Source of the DNA: Palaemon carinicauda
Taxonomy: Eukaryota; Arthropoda; Malacostraca; Decapoda; Palaemonidae
DNA: 64,000 bases
Assembly (NCBI RefSeq): GCF_036898095.1
Contig: NC_090726.1
Coordinates: forward strand, 165,118,017 to 165,182,016
Direction of reading: 5' to 3'
Shown: positions 40,401-54,600 of the stretch, piece after piece
How the letters are laid out: every line of letters begins with the position of its first letter
Numbering within the stretch: the first letter of the stretch is position 1
The notes under the pieces: generated by a model
Database searches by the model: none
What the model was told of the DNA's origin: nothing
Seen by the model: only the letters and a program-made list of their open reading frames with translations
Translations under genes and position numbers: made by a program

Positions 40401-42170
40401 CAAAATCAGTATTTTGAAAATTATTAATCAATATTAACAAAATTATTAATATTTTTAAAATTATTGATATTTTAAAAATTATTAATACTTTAAAAATGAT
40501 TGATATTGTTAGAATTATTCGTATTTTTTAAAATGTTTTGTTAGCTTTTAAATTATTAATATTTTTAAAATGATTAAAATTTTTAAAATTATTGATATTT
40601 TTTAAATTATCATTATTTTTTGAATTTTTTATTTTTTTGAATTATCAATATTTTTTTATTTGGTAATATTTTTAAAATTACCAATATTTTCAAAATTATT
40701 AAAATTTTTAAAATTATGGATATTTTTTAAATTTTTTTTATTTTCTAAATTATTGATATTTTTTTTAAATATTAATATTTTTTGAATTATTAATATTTTT
40801 AATATTTTTAATTTTAAAATTATTATTATTTTTTAAATTATTTATATTTTTAATATTATTAATATTTTTAATATCATTATACTTTTGATATTATTGATAT
40901 TTTTAATATTATTAATATTTTTAGTATTATTATTTTTAATATTATTAATATTTTTAATATATTATATTAATATTTTTAATAATATTTTTAATGTTATTAT
41001 TTCTAATATTATTAATAATTTTAATATTATTGATATTTTAAAATTATTTATATTTTTTAAATTATTAGTATTTTCAAAAATTATTAGTATTTTTCAAATT
41101 AATAGTATTTTTCAAATTATCAGTATTTTTTATATTATCAATATTTTTTAAATTATTGATATTTTTATAAATTATTAATATTTTTTAAATTATTAATATT
41201 TTTTAAATTATTGATATTTTTAATATTGTTAATATTATTATTATTTTTAATATTATTATTATCATTAATATTTTTAATATTATTAATATTTTTACCATTA
41301 TTAATATTTTCAATATTATTGATATTTTTAAAATTATTTGTATTTTTAAAATTATCAGTAATTTTCAAAATTATTAATATTTTAAAAATTATTAGTATTT
41401 TTAAAATTATTGATATTTTTAAGATTATTATTTTTTCAAATAGTATTTTTCAAATTATTAAGATTTTTCAAATTATCAGTATTTTTCAAATCATTAATAT
41501 TTTTAAAATCATTAATAATTTTGAAATTATTCATGTTTTTTAATTTATTATTAATTTTAAAATTATTAATATTTTCAAAATTATTAATATTTTTAAAATC
41601 ATTAATATTTTTAAAATTATTAATATTTTCAAAATTATCAGTATTTTTAAAAGAATTAATATTTTTAAAATTATTAATATTTTTAAAATCATTGATATTT
41701 TTAGAATTATTAATATTTTCAAAATTATTAATATTTTTAAAATCATTAATATTTTAAGTCATTATAATTTTTTAGATAATTAATATTTTTAAAATCATTA
41801 ATATTTTCAAAATTATTATTTTTAAAATTATTAATATTTTTAAAATCATCAATATTTTTTAAATTATTAATATTTTTAATATTTTTATACTTTCATTATT
41901 ATTTTCAATACTATTATTTTTAATATTAATAATATTATTGATATGATTAATATTATTAATATTTTCTAAATTATTATTTTTAATATTATTATTTTTATTA
42001 TTATTGATATATTTAAAATTATATATTTTTAAAATTATCAATATTTTTAAAAATTATTAGTATTTTTAAAATTATTAGTATTTTAAAAATTATAAATATT
42101 TTTAAAATTATTAATATTTTTGAAATTATTGGTAGTTTTAAAATTATCAGTATTTTTCATATTATCAATA

Positions 42171-42467
42171 TTTCAAAATTAATAATAATTTCAAGAATAT
42201 TAATAATTTTGAAAATATCAATAATTTTAAAAATGTCAATTATTTAAAAAATATTAATAATTTAAAAAAAATATTGATAATTTAAAAAAACATTGATGAT
42301 ATAAAAAATGTTAAAGATTTACTTTAACATTTTTTATATCATCAATGTTTTTTTAAATTATCAATATTTTTTTTAAATTATTAATATTCTTTAAATAATT
42401 GACATTTCTAAAATTATTGATATTTTCAAAATTATTAATATTCTTGAAATTATTATTAATTTTAAAA
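42171..42467. repeat. Second copy of the satellite hairpin, 146-nt arms, 5-nt loop
   Basis: Left arm 42171-42316, loop ATTTA 42317-42321, right arm 42322-42467. About three mismatches between arms. It corresponds to 19795-20093 at an offset of about 22376. Both arms and the loop are kept. Confidence 0.9.
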
Positions 42468-42681
42468 TCATTAATATTTTTAAAATCATTAATAATTTTT
42501 AAATTAATATTTTTAAAATTATTAAAATTTTTAAAATCATTTATATTTTATGTCATTATAATTTTTAAAATAATTAATATTTTTAAAATCATTAATATTT
42601 TCAAAATCACTGTTATTTTTAAAATTGATAATATTTTTTAAATTATTATTTTTTTTAAATTAATATTTTTAAAATTATTAA

Positions 42682-45600
42682 TATTTACAAAATTATTCAT
42701 ATATTTAAAATTATTAATATTTTTAAAATTATTGATATTTTTTAAATTATTCATATTTTTGAAATTATTCAGATTTTGAAAATTATTCAGATTTTGAAAA
42801 TTATTAGATTCTAAAATTTTTCGTATTTTTAAAATTTTTCGTATTTTTAAAATTATTCATATTTTCAAAATTATTCATATTTTTAAAATTATCAGTATTT
42901 CTAAATTTATTCGTATTTATAAATTATTAGTATCTTTAGAATTATTAATATTTCTAGAATCATTAGTATTTTTTAAATCATTGGTATTTTTGAAATTATT
43001 AGTATTTTTTAAATTATCAGTATTTTTAAAATTATTAATATTGTTAAAATTATTAGTGTTTTTAAGATTATTAGTATTTTTCGAATTATCAGTATTTTAT
43101 GAATTATTAATATTTTTCAAATTATTAGTATTTTTTTAAATTATCAATATTTTTTGAATTATCAATATTTTTTTTTAAATTATTAAAAAAATTTCAAATA
43201 ATTAATATTTTGAAAATTATTGATATTTTCAATATTATTAATATTTTTAATATTATTATTTTTTATTTTATTAATATTTTTTAATATTATAAATATTATT
43301 ATTTTCAATATTATTAATATTTTTAACATTATTGATATTAATAAAATTATTTATATTATTAAAGTTATTAGGATTTTTTAAAATTATTAGTATTTTTAAA
43401 ACTATTAGTATTTTTAAAATTATTAATATTTCTGAAATTATAAATATTTTCAAAATCATTAATATTTAATGTCATTAATATTTTTAAAATAATTAATATT
43501 TTTAAAATCATTAACATTTTTAAATTCCTTAATATTTTTAAAATTACTTATATTTTTAAAATTATTAATATTTTAAAATTAATATTCATAAAATTATTAA
43601 TATTTTCGAAATTTTTAATATTTTTAAAATTATTAATATTTTTAAAATTAACCATATTTTTAGAATTATTCATATTTTTAGAATTATCATTATTTTTAAA
43701 ATTATTCATATTTTTAAAATTATTCATATTTTTAAAATTATTCATATTTTTAAAACTATTCATATTTTTAAAATTATTTGGATTTTGTAAAATATTTGTA
43801 TCTAATTTTTTTGTCTTTTTAAAATTATTCATATTTCTAAAATTATATTTGTTTTTTAAAATTATTAGTCTTTTTAAAATTATTTGTATTTCTAAAATTA
43901 TTGTTATTTTTGAAATTATTCGTATTTTTAAAATTATCAGTATTTTTAGAATTATTAATATTTTTAAAATCATTAGTATTTTGAAAATTATTTGTAATTT
44001 TTGAAATTATTAGTATATTTTAAATTATTAGTATTTTATAAATTATTATTTTCAAAATTATTAATATTTATAAAATTATTAGTATTTTTAAAATTATCAG
44101 TATTTTATAAATTATTAATATTTTTTAAATTAATAACATTTTTTTTAAATTATCAATATTTTTTAAATTATCAATATTTTTTTGTATTATTAAAAAAATT
44201 TTAAATTATTATTTTTGAGATTATTGATATATTTAAAATTATTATTATTTTCGAAATTATTAATAAATTTGAAATCATCAATATTTTTGAAATCATTAAT
44301 AATTTTAAAATTGTTAATACTTTCGAAATTATTAGTATTTTTAAATTTATTGATAATTTTAATATTATTAATATTTTCAAAATTACCAATACTTTTAAAA
44401 TCATTAATATTTTTTAAATAATTAATAATTTTCTAAATTATCAATATTATATAATTATCAATATTTTTTTTAATTATCAATATTTTTTAAATTATGAATA
44501 TTTTTATCAAATTGTTAACATTTTTGAAATTATGGATATTTTTAAGATATTAATATTTTGAAAATTATTGATAATTTTAAAATTATCAATATTTTAAAAA
44601 TAATCAAGTTTTAAAATTATTCATATTTTTAAAATTATTCATATTTTTAAAACTATTCATATTTTTAAAATTATTTGGATTTTGTAAAATATTTGTATCT
44701 AATTTTTTTGTCTTTTTAAAATTATTCATATTTCTAAAATTATATTTGTTTTTTAAAATTATTAGTCTTTTTAAAATTATTTGTATTTCTAAAATTATTG
44801 TTATTTTTGAAATTATTCGTATTTTTAAAATTATCAGTATTTTTAGAATTATTAATATTTTTAAAATCATTAGTATTTTGAAAATTATTTGTAATTTTTG
44901 AAATTATTAGTATATTTTAAATTATTAGTATTTTATAAATTATTATTTTCAAAATTATTAATATTTATAAAATTATTAGTATTTTTAAAATTATCAGTAT
45001 TTTATAAATTATTAATATTTTTTAAATTAATAACATTTTTTTTAAATTATCAATATTTTTTAAATTATCAATATTTTTTTGTATTATTAAAAAAATTTTA
45101 AATTATTATTTTTGAGATTATTGATATATTTAAAATTATTATTATTTTCGAAATTATTAATAAATTTGAAATCATCAATATTTTTGAAATCATTAATAAT
45201 TTTAAAATTGTTAATACTTTCGAAATTATTAGTATTTTTAAATTTATTGATAATTTTAATATTATTAATATTTTCAAAATTACCAATACTTTTAAAATCA
45301 TTAATATTTTTTAAATAATTAATAATTTTCTAAATTATCAATATTATATAATTATCAATATTTTTTTTAATTATCAATATTTTTTAAATTATGAATATTT
45401 TTATCAAATTGTTAACATTTTTGAAATTATGGATATTTTTAAGATATTAATATTTTGAAAATTATTGATAATTTTAAAATTATCAATATTTTAAAAATAA
45501 TCAAGTTTTAAAATTATTAGTATTTTTAAAATTTTTAGTATTTTTAAAATTATTGGTATTTTTAAAATTATTCGTATTTTTAAAATTATTCGTATTTTGG

Positions 45601-48600
45601 AAATTATTAGTATTTGTAGAATTATTAATATTTTTAAAATCATTAGTATTTTGAAAATGATTGGTATTTTTGAAATTATTAGTATTTTAAAAATGATTAA
45701 TTTTTTTTAAAATTATTAGTATTTTTAAAGTTATCAGTATTTTTCAAATTATCAGTATTTTTTAAATTATTAATATTTTTTAAATTATTAATATTTTTAA
45801 ATTATCAATATTTTTTTAAAATTTGTTAACATTTTTTTAAATTATCAATATTTATAAAATTATTTATATTTTTAAAATCATTAATATTTTTAAAATCATT
45901 AATATTTTTTAAAATATTAATAATTTTAAAATTATTAATATTTTGGAAATTATTAGTATTTTTAAAATTATTAATAATTTAAAACTATTAATATATTCAA
46001 AATCATCAATATTTTTAGAATCATTAATATTTTTAAAATTATTAATATTTTTTAAATTATCAATATTTTTTAAATTATCAATATTTTTTAAATTATCAAT
46101 ATTTTTTAAATTATCAATATTTTTTAAATTATCATTATTTTTCAAATTAAGAAAATTTTTTAAATTATTAATATTTTAAAAATCATTGATAATTTTAAAA
46201 TTATCAATATTTTAAAAATCATTAATAATTTTAAACTTATTAATATTTTTAAAATTATTAGTATTTTTAAAATTATTAATATTTTCGAAATCATTATTTT
46301 TTCCTAAATCATTAATATTTTTAAAATTAATAATATTTTTAAAATTATTAATATTTTTTAAAATTATTAATATTTTCAATATCATTAATATTTTTAAAAT
46401 CATAAATATTTTCTAAATTATTAATATTTTTGAATTTACAAATATTTTTAAAATCATTAATATTTTTAAAATTATTAATATTTTTAAAATTATTAATATT
46501 TTTAAAATTATAAAAAAAATTTAAATTATTAATATTTTTAAAATTATTATTATTTTTGAAATTATCAGTATTTTTAAAATGATTATTTTTAAAATTATTG
46601 ATATTTTTAAAAAATTTTGTCAGCTTTTATTGATATTTTTAAAAATTTTTGTTAGCTTTTGAATTATTAATATTTTTAAAATTATCAAAATTTTTATGAT
46701 TATTGATATTTTTTAAATTATTATTATTTTTTAAATTGCTGATATTTTTAACTCATTAATATTTTTTTTAATTTGTAATATTTTTTATATTACCAAAATT
46801 TTCAAAATTATTCAAAATTTTTAAATTATTGATATTTTCAAATTATTATTTTTTAAATTATTGATATTTTTTTAATTATTAACATTTTTTAAATTATTAA
46901 TATTTTTAATATTAATAATTTTTAAATTATCAATATTTTTTAAATTATTTATATTTTTATTATTATTAATATTTTTAATAATATTATCAATGATATTTTT
47001 AATATTAATATTTTTACTATTATTAGTATTTTCAATATTATTGATATTTTTAAGATTATTTGTATTTTTTAAATTATCAGTATTTTTTAAAATTATTAAT
47101 ATTTTTAAAATTATTAATATTTTTAAAATTATTAATAAATTAAAAATCATCAATACTTTTGAAATCATTAATTATTTTGAAATTATTAATACTTGAAATT
47201 ATCAGTATTTTTAAATTTATTGATAATTTTAGAATTATTAATATTTTCAAAATTATCAATATTTTTAAAATCATTAATATTCTTAAAAATTATTAATATT
47301 TTTAAAATTATTAATATTTTTTAAATTATCAATATATTCAAAATTATCAATATTTTTTTTAATTGTTAACATTTTTTAAAATATTGATATTTTTAAAATT
47401 ATTAATATTTTTAAAATTATTAATAATTTTAAAATTATCAATATTTTTAAAAAATCAATAGGGTTAAAATTATTAGTATTTTTAAAATTATTAGTATTTT
47501 CAAAATTATTCGTTTTCTTAATATTATTGGTATTTTCAAAATTATTTGTATTTTTGAAATTATTAGTATTTGTAGAATTATTAATATTTTTAAAATCATT
47601 AGTATTTTGAAAATGATTGGTATTTTGGAAATTATTAGTATTTTACAAATGATTAATATTTTCAATATTATTAGTATTTTTAAAATTATTAGTATTTTTC
47701 AAATTATCAGTATTTTTTAAATTATTAATATTTTTCAAATTATTAATATTTTTTAAATAATCAATATTTTTTTAAATTGTTAACATTTTTTAAATTATCA
47801 ATATTTTCAAAATTATTAATATTTTTAAAATCAATAATATTTTTAAAATTATTAATAATTTTAAAATTATTAATATTTTTGAAATTATTAGTATTTTTAA
47901 AATTATTAATAATTTCAAAATTATTATTATATTCAAAATTATCAATATTTTTAAAATCATTAATATTTTTAAAATTATTAATATTTTTTATATTATTAAT
48001 ATTTCTTAAATTATCAATATTTTTAACTTATCATTATTATTTATATTATCAATATTTTTTGAATTAAGAACATTTTTTAAATTATTCATATTTTTAAATA
48101 TATTGATATTTTTCAAATTATTAATATTTCTAAAATCATTTATATTTTGAGTCATTATAATTTTTAAAATAATTAATATTTTTGAAATCATTAATATTTT
48201 CAAATTCATTATTATTTTTTAAATTATTATCGTTTTCAAAATTAATATTTTTAATATTATTAATATTTCAAAATTATTCATATATTTAAAATTATTAATA
48301 TTTTCAAAATTATTCAGATATTGAAAATTATTCGTATCTAAAATCATTCGTATTTTTAAAATTATTCACATTTTCAAAATGATTCATATTTTTAAAATTA
48401 TCAGTATTTCTCAAATTATTCGTATTTTTTAAATTATTGGTATTTTTAGAATTATTAATATTTCTACAATCATTAGTATTTATAAAATTATTGGTATTTT
48501 TTAAATTATTAGTATTTTTTAAATTATCAGTATTTTTAAAATTATTAATGTTGTTAAAATTATTAGTGTTTTTGAAATTATTAGTATTTTCCAAATTATC

Positions 48601-51600
48601 AGTATTTTTTAAATTATCAATATTTTTTAAAATATCAATATTTTTTAACTTATCAATATTTTTTTAAATAATCAATATTTTCTATAAATTATTAAAATTT
48701 TTTAAGGAAATAATATTTCTAAAATTATTGATGTTTTTAAAATTATTAATATTTCCAAAATTATCAATATTTCAAAAATCATCAATATTTTTAAAATCAT
48801 TAATAATTTTTATATTATTAATATTTCTAAAATTATTAGTATTTTTAAAATTATTAATAATTTTAAAATTATTAATAATTTTGAAATCATTAATATTTTA
48901 AAATCATTATTATTTTTAAAATTATTATTGTTAAAATTAATATATTTTAAAATTATTAATGTTTTCAAAATTATTCATATATTTAAAATTATCAATATTT
49001 TCAAAATTATTCAGATTTTGAAAATTATTTCTATCTAAAATGATTCGTATTTTTCAAATTATTCATATTTTCAAAATGATTCATATTTTTAAAATTATCA
49101 GTATTTCTCAAATTATTCGTATTTTTAAAATTATTAGTATTTCTGGAATTATTAATATTTTTAAAATCATTAGTATTTTCAAAATTATTGGTATTTTTGA
49201 AATTATTAGTATTTTTGAAATTATCAGTATTTTTAAAATTATTAATATTGTTAAAATTATTAGTGTTTTTAAAATTATTAGTATTTTTAAAATTATCAGT
49301 ATTTTTTTAATTATTTATATTTTTTAAAATATCAATATTTTTTACTTATCGATATTTTTTTAAATAATCAATATTTTTTATAAATTACTAACTTTTTTAA
49401 GTTAATAATATTTTTAAAATTATTAATATTTTCAAAATTATCAATAATTTGAAAATCCTCAATATTTTTAAATTCATTAATAATTTTAAAATTATTAATA
49501 TTTTTGAAATTATTAGTATTTTTAAATTTATTAGTATTTTTGAAATTATTAATAATTTCAAAATTATTAATATTTTCAAAATTATCAATATTTTCAAAAT
49601 CATTAATATTTTTGAAATTATTAATATTTTTAAAATTATTTATATTTTTTAAATCATCAATATTTCTTAAATAATCAATATTTTTATAATTATCCATATG
49701 TTTATAAATTATTAACACTTTAATTTTTTAATATTTTTAATAATATTGATATTTTTGAAAATATTAATATTTTTAAAATTATTAATAATTTTAAAATTAT
49801 TTATATTTGGTAAATTATTTGTATCTAAATTTTTTTGTCTTGAAAATTATTCATATTTTTTAAATTATATTTGTTTTAAAGTTTAGTATTTTTAAAATTA
49901 TTCGTATTTCTAAAATTATTAGTATTTTTAAAATTATTCGTATTTTTATAATTCAGTATTTTTAGAATTATTAATATTTTTAAAATCATTAGTATTTTAA
50001 AAATTATTGGTATTTTAAAAATTATTGGTATTTTTTGAAATTATTAGTATTTTTTAAATTATTAGTATTTGAAAAATTATTAATATTTTTAGAATTATTA
50101 GCATTTTTTAAATTATCAGTATTTTATGAATTATTAATATTTTTTAAATTATTAATATTTTTAAAAATTATCAATATTTTTTAAATTATCAATATTTTTT
50201 GTATTATTAAATATTTTTTAAATTGTTATTTTTTTAAATTATTGATATTTTTTAAATTATTAATTTTTTAAAAATTATTGATAAATTTAAAATCATCATT
50301 ATTTTTGAAATCATTAATAATTTTAAAATTATTAATACTTTTGAAATTATTAGTATTTTTAAATTTATTGATAATTTTAAAATTATTAATATTTTCAAAA
50401 TTATCAATATTTTAAATATTATTATTTTCAATATTATTAATATTTTTAATATTAATGATATTCTTAAAATTATTTATATTTTTAAATTATTAGTATTTTT
50501 AAAATGATTAATATTTTCAAAATTATTCGTATTTTTCAAATAATTAGTTTTTTCAAATTATCAGTATTTTTTATATTATCAATATTTTTTAAATTATTAA
50601 CATTTTTTTAAATTATTAATATTTTTTAAATTATTAACATTTTTAAGATTATTGATATTTTTAAAATTATTAATAAAAAAATATTAATATTTTTAATATT
50701 ATCAGTATTTTAAAATTATTATTATTTTTGAAATTATTAATATTTCTAAAAATTATTGATATTTTTTAAATTATCAATATTTTTAAAATTAATGATATTT
50801 TTAAAAGGATTATTACCTTTAAAATTATTAATATTTTTAAAATTATTAATATTTTTAAAATTATTAATACTGTTTTAATTTTTAATATTTTCTAAATTAT
50901 TAATATATTAATATTATTATAATTTTAATATTTTTGATATTTTTAATATTATTAATATTTTTAATATTATTTTTAATATGCTTAATATTTTTTAATATTA
51001 ATAATATCATTAATATTTTTAATATTATTAATATTATTATTTTTAATATTATTAATATTTTTAATATTATTGATATTTTTAAAATTATTTATAATTTTAG
51101 ATTAGTATTTTCAAAAATTATTGGTATTTTTAAAATTATTAATATTTTTAAAATTACTAGTATTTTTCAAATTATTAGTATTTTCAAATTATCAGTATTT
51201 TTAAATTATTAATATTATTAGATCATTATTATTTTTTTAAATCATCAATATTGTTTAAATTATCTATTTTTCAAATTATTATTATTATTTAAATTATCAA
51301 TATATTTTAAATTATTGATATTTCAAAAATTATTATTTTTAAAATTATAATTAATTTTAAAATCATTAATAATTTTAAAATTATTTTTATTTTTTCAATT
51401 TATTATCAATTCTAAAATTATTGATATTTTCAAAATTATTAATATTTTTAAAATCATTAATATTTTTGAAATTATTAATTTTTTCAAAATTATTAATATT
51501 TTTAAAAGGATTAATATTCTTGAAATTATTAATATTTTTAAAATTATTAATATTTTCAAAATTATTAATATTTTTTAAATCATTTATATTTTAAGTCATT

Positions 51601-54600
51601 ATAATTTCTAAAATAACTAATATTTTTAAAATCATTAATATTTTCAAAATCATTATTATTTTAAAAATTATTAATATTTTCAAAATTATTATTATTTTCA
51701 AAATTAATATTTTCAAAATTATTAATATTTTCAAAATTATTAATATTTTCAAAATTATTGATATTTTTAAAATTATTAATACTTTAAAAATTATTGATAT
51801 TGTTAGAATTATTCATATTTTTTAAAATGTTTTGTTAGCTTTCAAATTATTAATATTTTTAAATTAATTAGAATTTTTATTATTATTGATATTTTCTAAA
51901 TTATCATTATTTTTTTATTTCTATTTTTTTGAATTATTAATATTTTTTTAATTTGGTAATATTTTTTAAATTACCAATATTTTCAAAATTATTAAATTTT
52001 TTGAAATTATTGATATTTTTTGAATTATTTTTATTTTTTAAATTATTGATATTTTTTTAAATAATAATATTTTTTGAATTATTAATATTTTTAATATTTT
52101 TAATTTTAAAATTATTAATATTTTTTAAATTATTTATATATTTAATATTAATAATATTTTTAATATTATTATACTTTTGATTTATTGATATTTTTAATAT
52201 TATTAATATTTTAGTATTATTATTTTTAATATTATTAATATTTTTAATATATTATAATAATATTTTTAATATTAATATTTTTAATATTATTATTTTTAAT
52301 ATTATTTATATTTTTAATATTATTGATATTTTAAAATTATTTATATTTTTTAAATTATTAGTATTTTCAAAAATTATTAGTATTTTTAAAATTATTAAAA
52401 TTTTCAAAATTATTAGTATTTTTCAAATTATTAGTATTTTTCAAATTATCAGTATTTTTTATATTATCAATATTTTTTAAATTATTGATATTTTTTTTAA
52501 ATTATTAATATTTTTTAGATTATTAATATTTTTAAAAATTATTGATATTTTTTATATTGTTAATATTATTATTATTTTTAATATTATTAATATCATTAAT
52601 ATTTTTAACATTATTATTTTTTACCATCATTAATATTTTCAATATTATTGATATTATTAAAATTATTTGTATTTTTAAAATTATCAGTAATTTTCAAAAT
52701 TATTAATATTTTAAAAATTATTAGTGTTTTCAAAATTATTGATATTTTTAAGATTATTATTTTTTAAAATATTAGTATTTTTCAAATTATTAGTATTTTT
52801 CAAATTATCAGTATTTGTCAAATCATTAATATTTTTAAATTCATTAATAATTTTAAAATTATTCATATTTTTTAATTTTTTATTAATTTTAAAATTATTA
52901 ATATTTTAAAAAATTATTAATATTTTTAAAATCATTAATATTTTTAAAATTATTAATATTTTCAAAATTATCAATATTTTTAAAAGAATTAATATTTTTA
53001 AAATTATGATTATTTTTAAAATCATTGATATTTTTAAAATTATTAATATTTTTTAAATTAATAATATTTTTAAAATCATTAATATTTTAAGTCATTATAA
53101 TTTTTTAAATAATTAATATTTTTAAAATCATTAATATTTTCAAAATTATTATTATTTTTAAAATTATTAATATTTTTAAAATCATCAATATTTTTTAAAT
53201 TATTAATATTTTTAAAATTACAAATATTTTAAAATCATTTATATTTTTTAAATTATTAATATTTTTGAAATTTTTAATATTTTTAAAATTATAAATATTT
53301 TCGAAAGTATTAATAAAAAATTATTCATATTTTTAATATTATCAGTATTTTTAAAATTATTATTTTTTTGGAATTATTAATATTTCTAAAAATAAATGAT
53401 ATTTTTTAAATGATTACTATTTTTAAAATTATTGATATTTTTAGAATTATTAATATTTTTAAAAATATTAATATTTTTTAATTTATTAATATTTTTAAAA
53501 TTATTAAATTTTTTTAAATTATTAATATTTTCAAATTTATCAATAATTTAAAAATCATCAATATTTTAAATTCATTAATAATTTTAAAATTTTTAATATT
53601 TCTAAAATTATCAGTATTTTTAAATTTATTAGTATTTTTTAAATTATTAATAATTTCAAAATTATTAATATTTTCAAAATTATCAATATTTTCAAAATAA
53701 TTAATATTTCTGAAATTATTAATATTTTTAAAATTATTTATATTTTTTAAGTCATCAATATTTCTTAAATAATCAATATTTTTATAATTATCCATATTTT
53801 TTTAATTATTAACACTTTTTAATTTATTAATATTTTTAATAATATTGATATTTTTGAAAATATTAATATTTTTAAAATTATTAATAATTTTAAAATTATT
53901 TATATATGGTGAATTATTTGTATCTAAATTTTTTTGTCTTTTTAAAATTATTCATATAAAAAATATATTTGTTTTTGAAGTTATTAGTATTTTTTAAAAT
54001 TATTCGTATTTCTAAAATTATTAGTATTTTTTAAAATTATTCGTATTTTTAAAATTTAGTATTTTTAGAATTATTAATATTTTTAAAATCATTAGTATTT
54101 TAAAAATTATTGGTATTTTTGAAATTATTAGTATCTTTTTAAATTATTAGTATTTGAAAAATTATTAATATTTTCAAAATTATTAGCATTTTTAAAATTA
54201 TTAGTATTTTTTAAAATTATCAGTATTTTATGAATTATTATTATTAATTAAATTATTAATATTTTTTTAAAATTATCAATATTTTTTAAATGATCAATAT
54301 TTTTTGTATTAAATATTTTTTAAATTATCATTTTTTTAAATTATTGATATTTTTAAAATTATTAATATTTTAAAAATTATTAATAAATTTAAAATCATCA
54401 ATATTTTTGAAATCATTAATAATTTTAAAATTACTAATACTTTTGAAATTATTAGTATTTTTAAATTTATTGATAATTTTAAAATTATTAATATTTTCAA
54501 AATTATCAATATTTTTAATATTATTATTTTCAATATTATTAATGTTTTTAATATTAATGATATTTTTAAAATTATTTATATTTTCAAATTATTAGTATTT

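Larger units (their letters stand above)
26870..42681. repeat. Satellite higher-order block of about 15.8 kb, copy 1
   Basis: Starts at the same TATTTACAAAATTATTCATA boundary word as 20309, 20851 and 42682. It corresponds to 42682 onward at offsets of 15813 (27458 to 43271, 28388 to 44201), then 16727-16729 after the 897-bp duplication, 16532-16535 after a 193-bp difference, and about 15391-15411 after a deletion of about 1.1 kb in copy 2. Its first 6 kb are the second copy of the 6.0-kb tandem pair. Confidence 0.8.
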
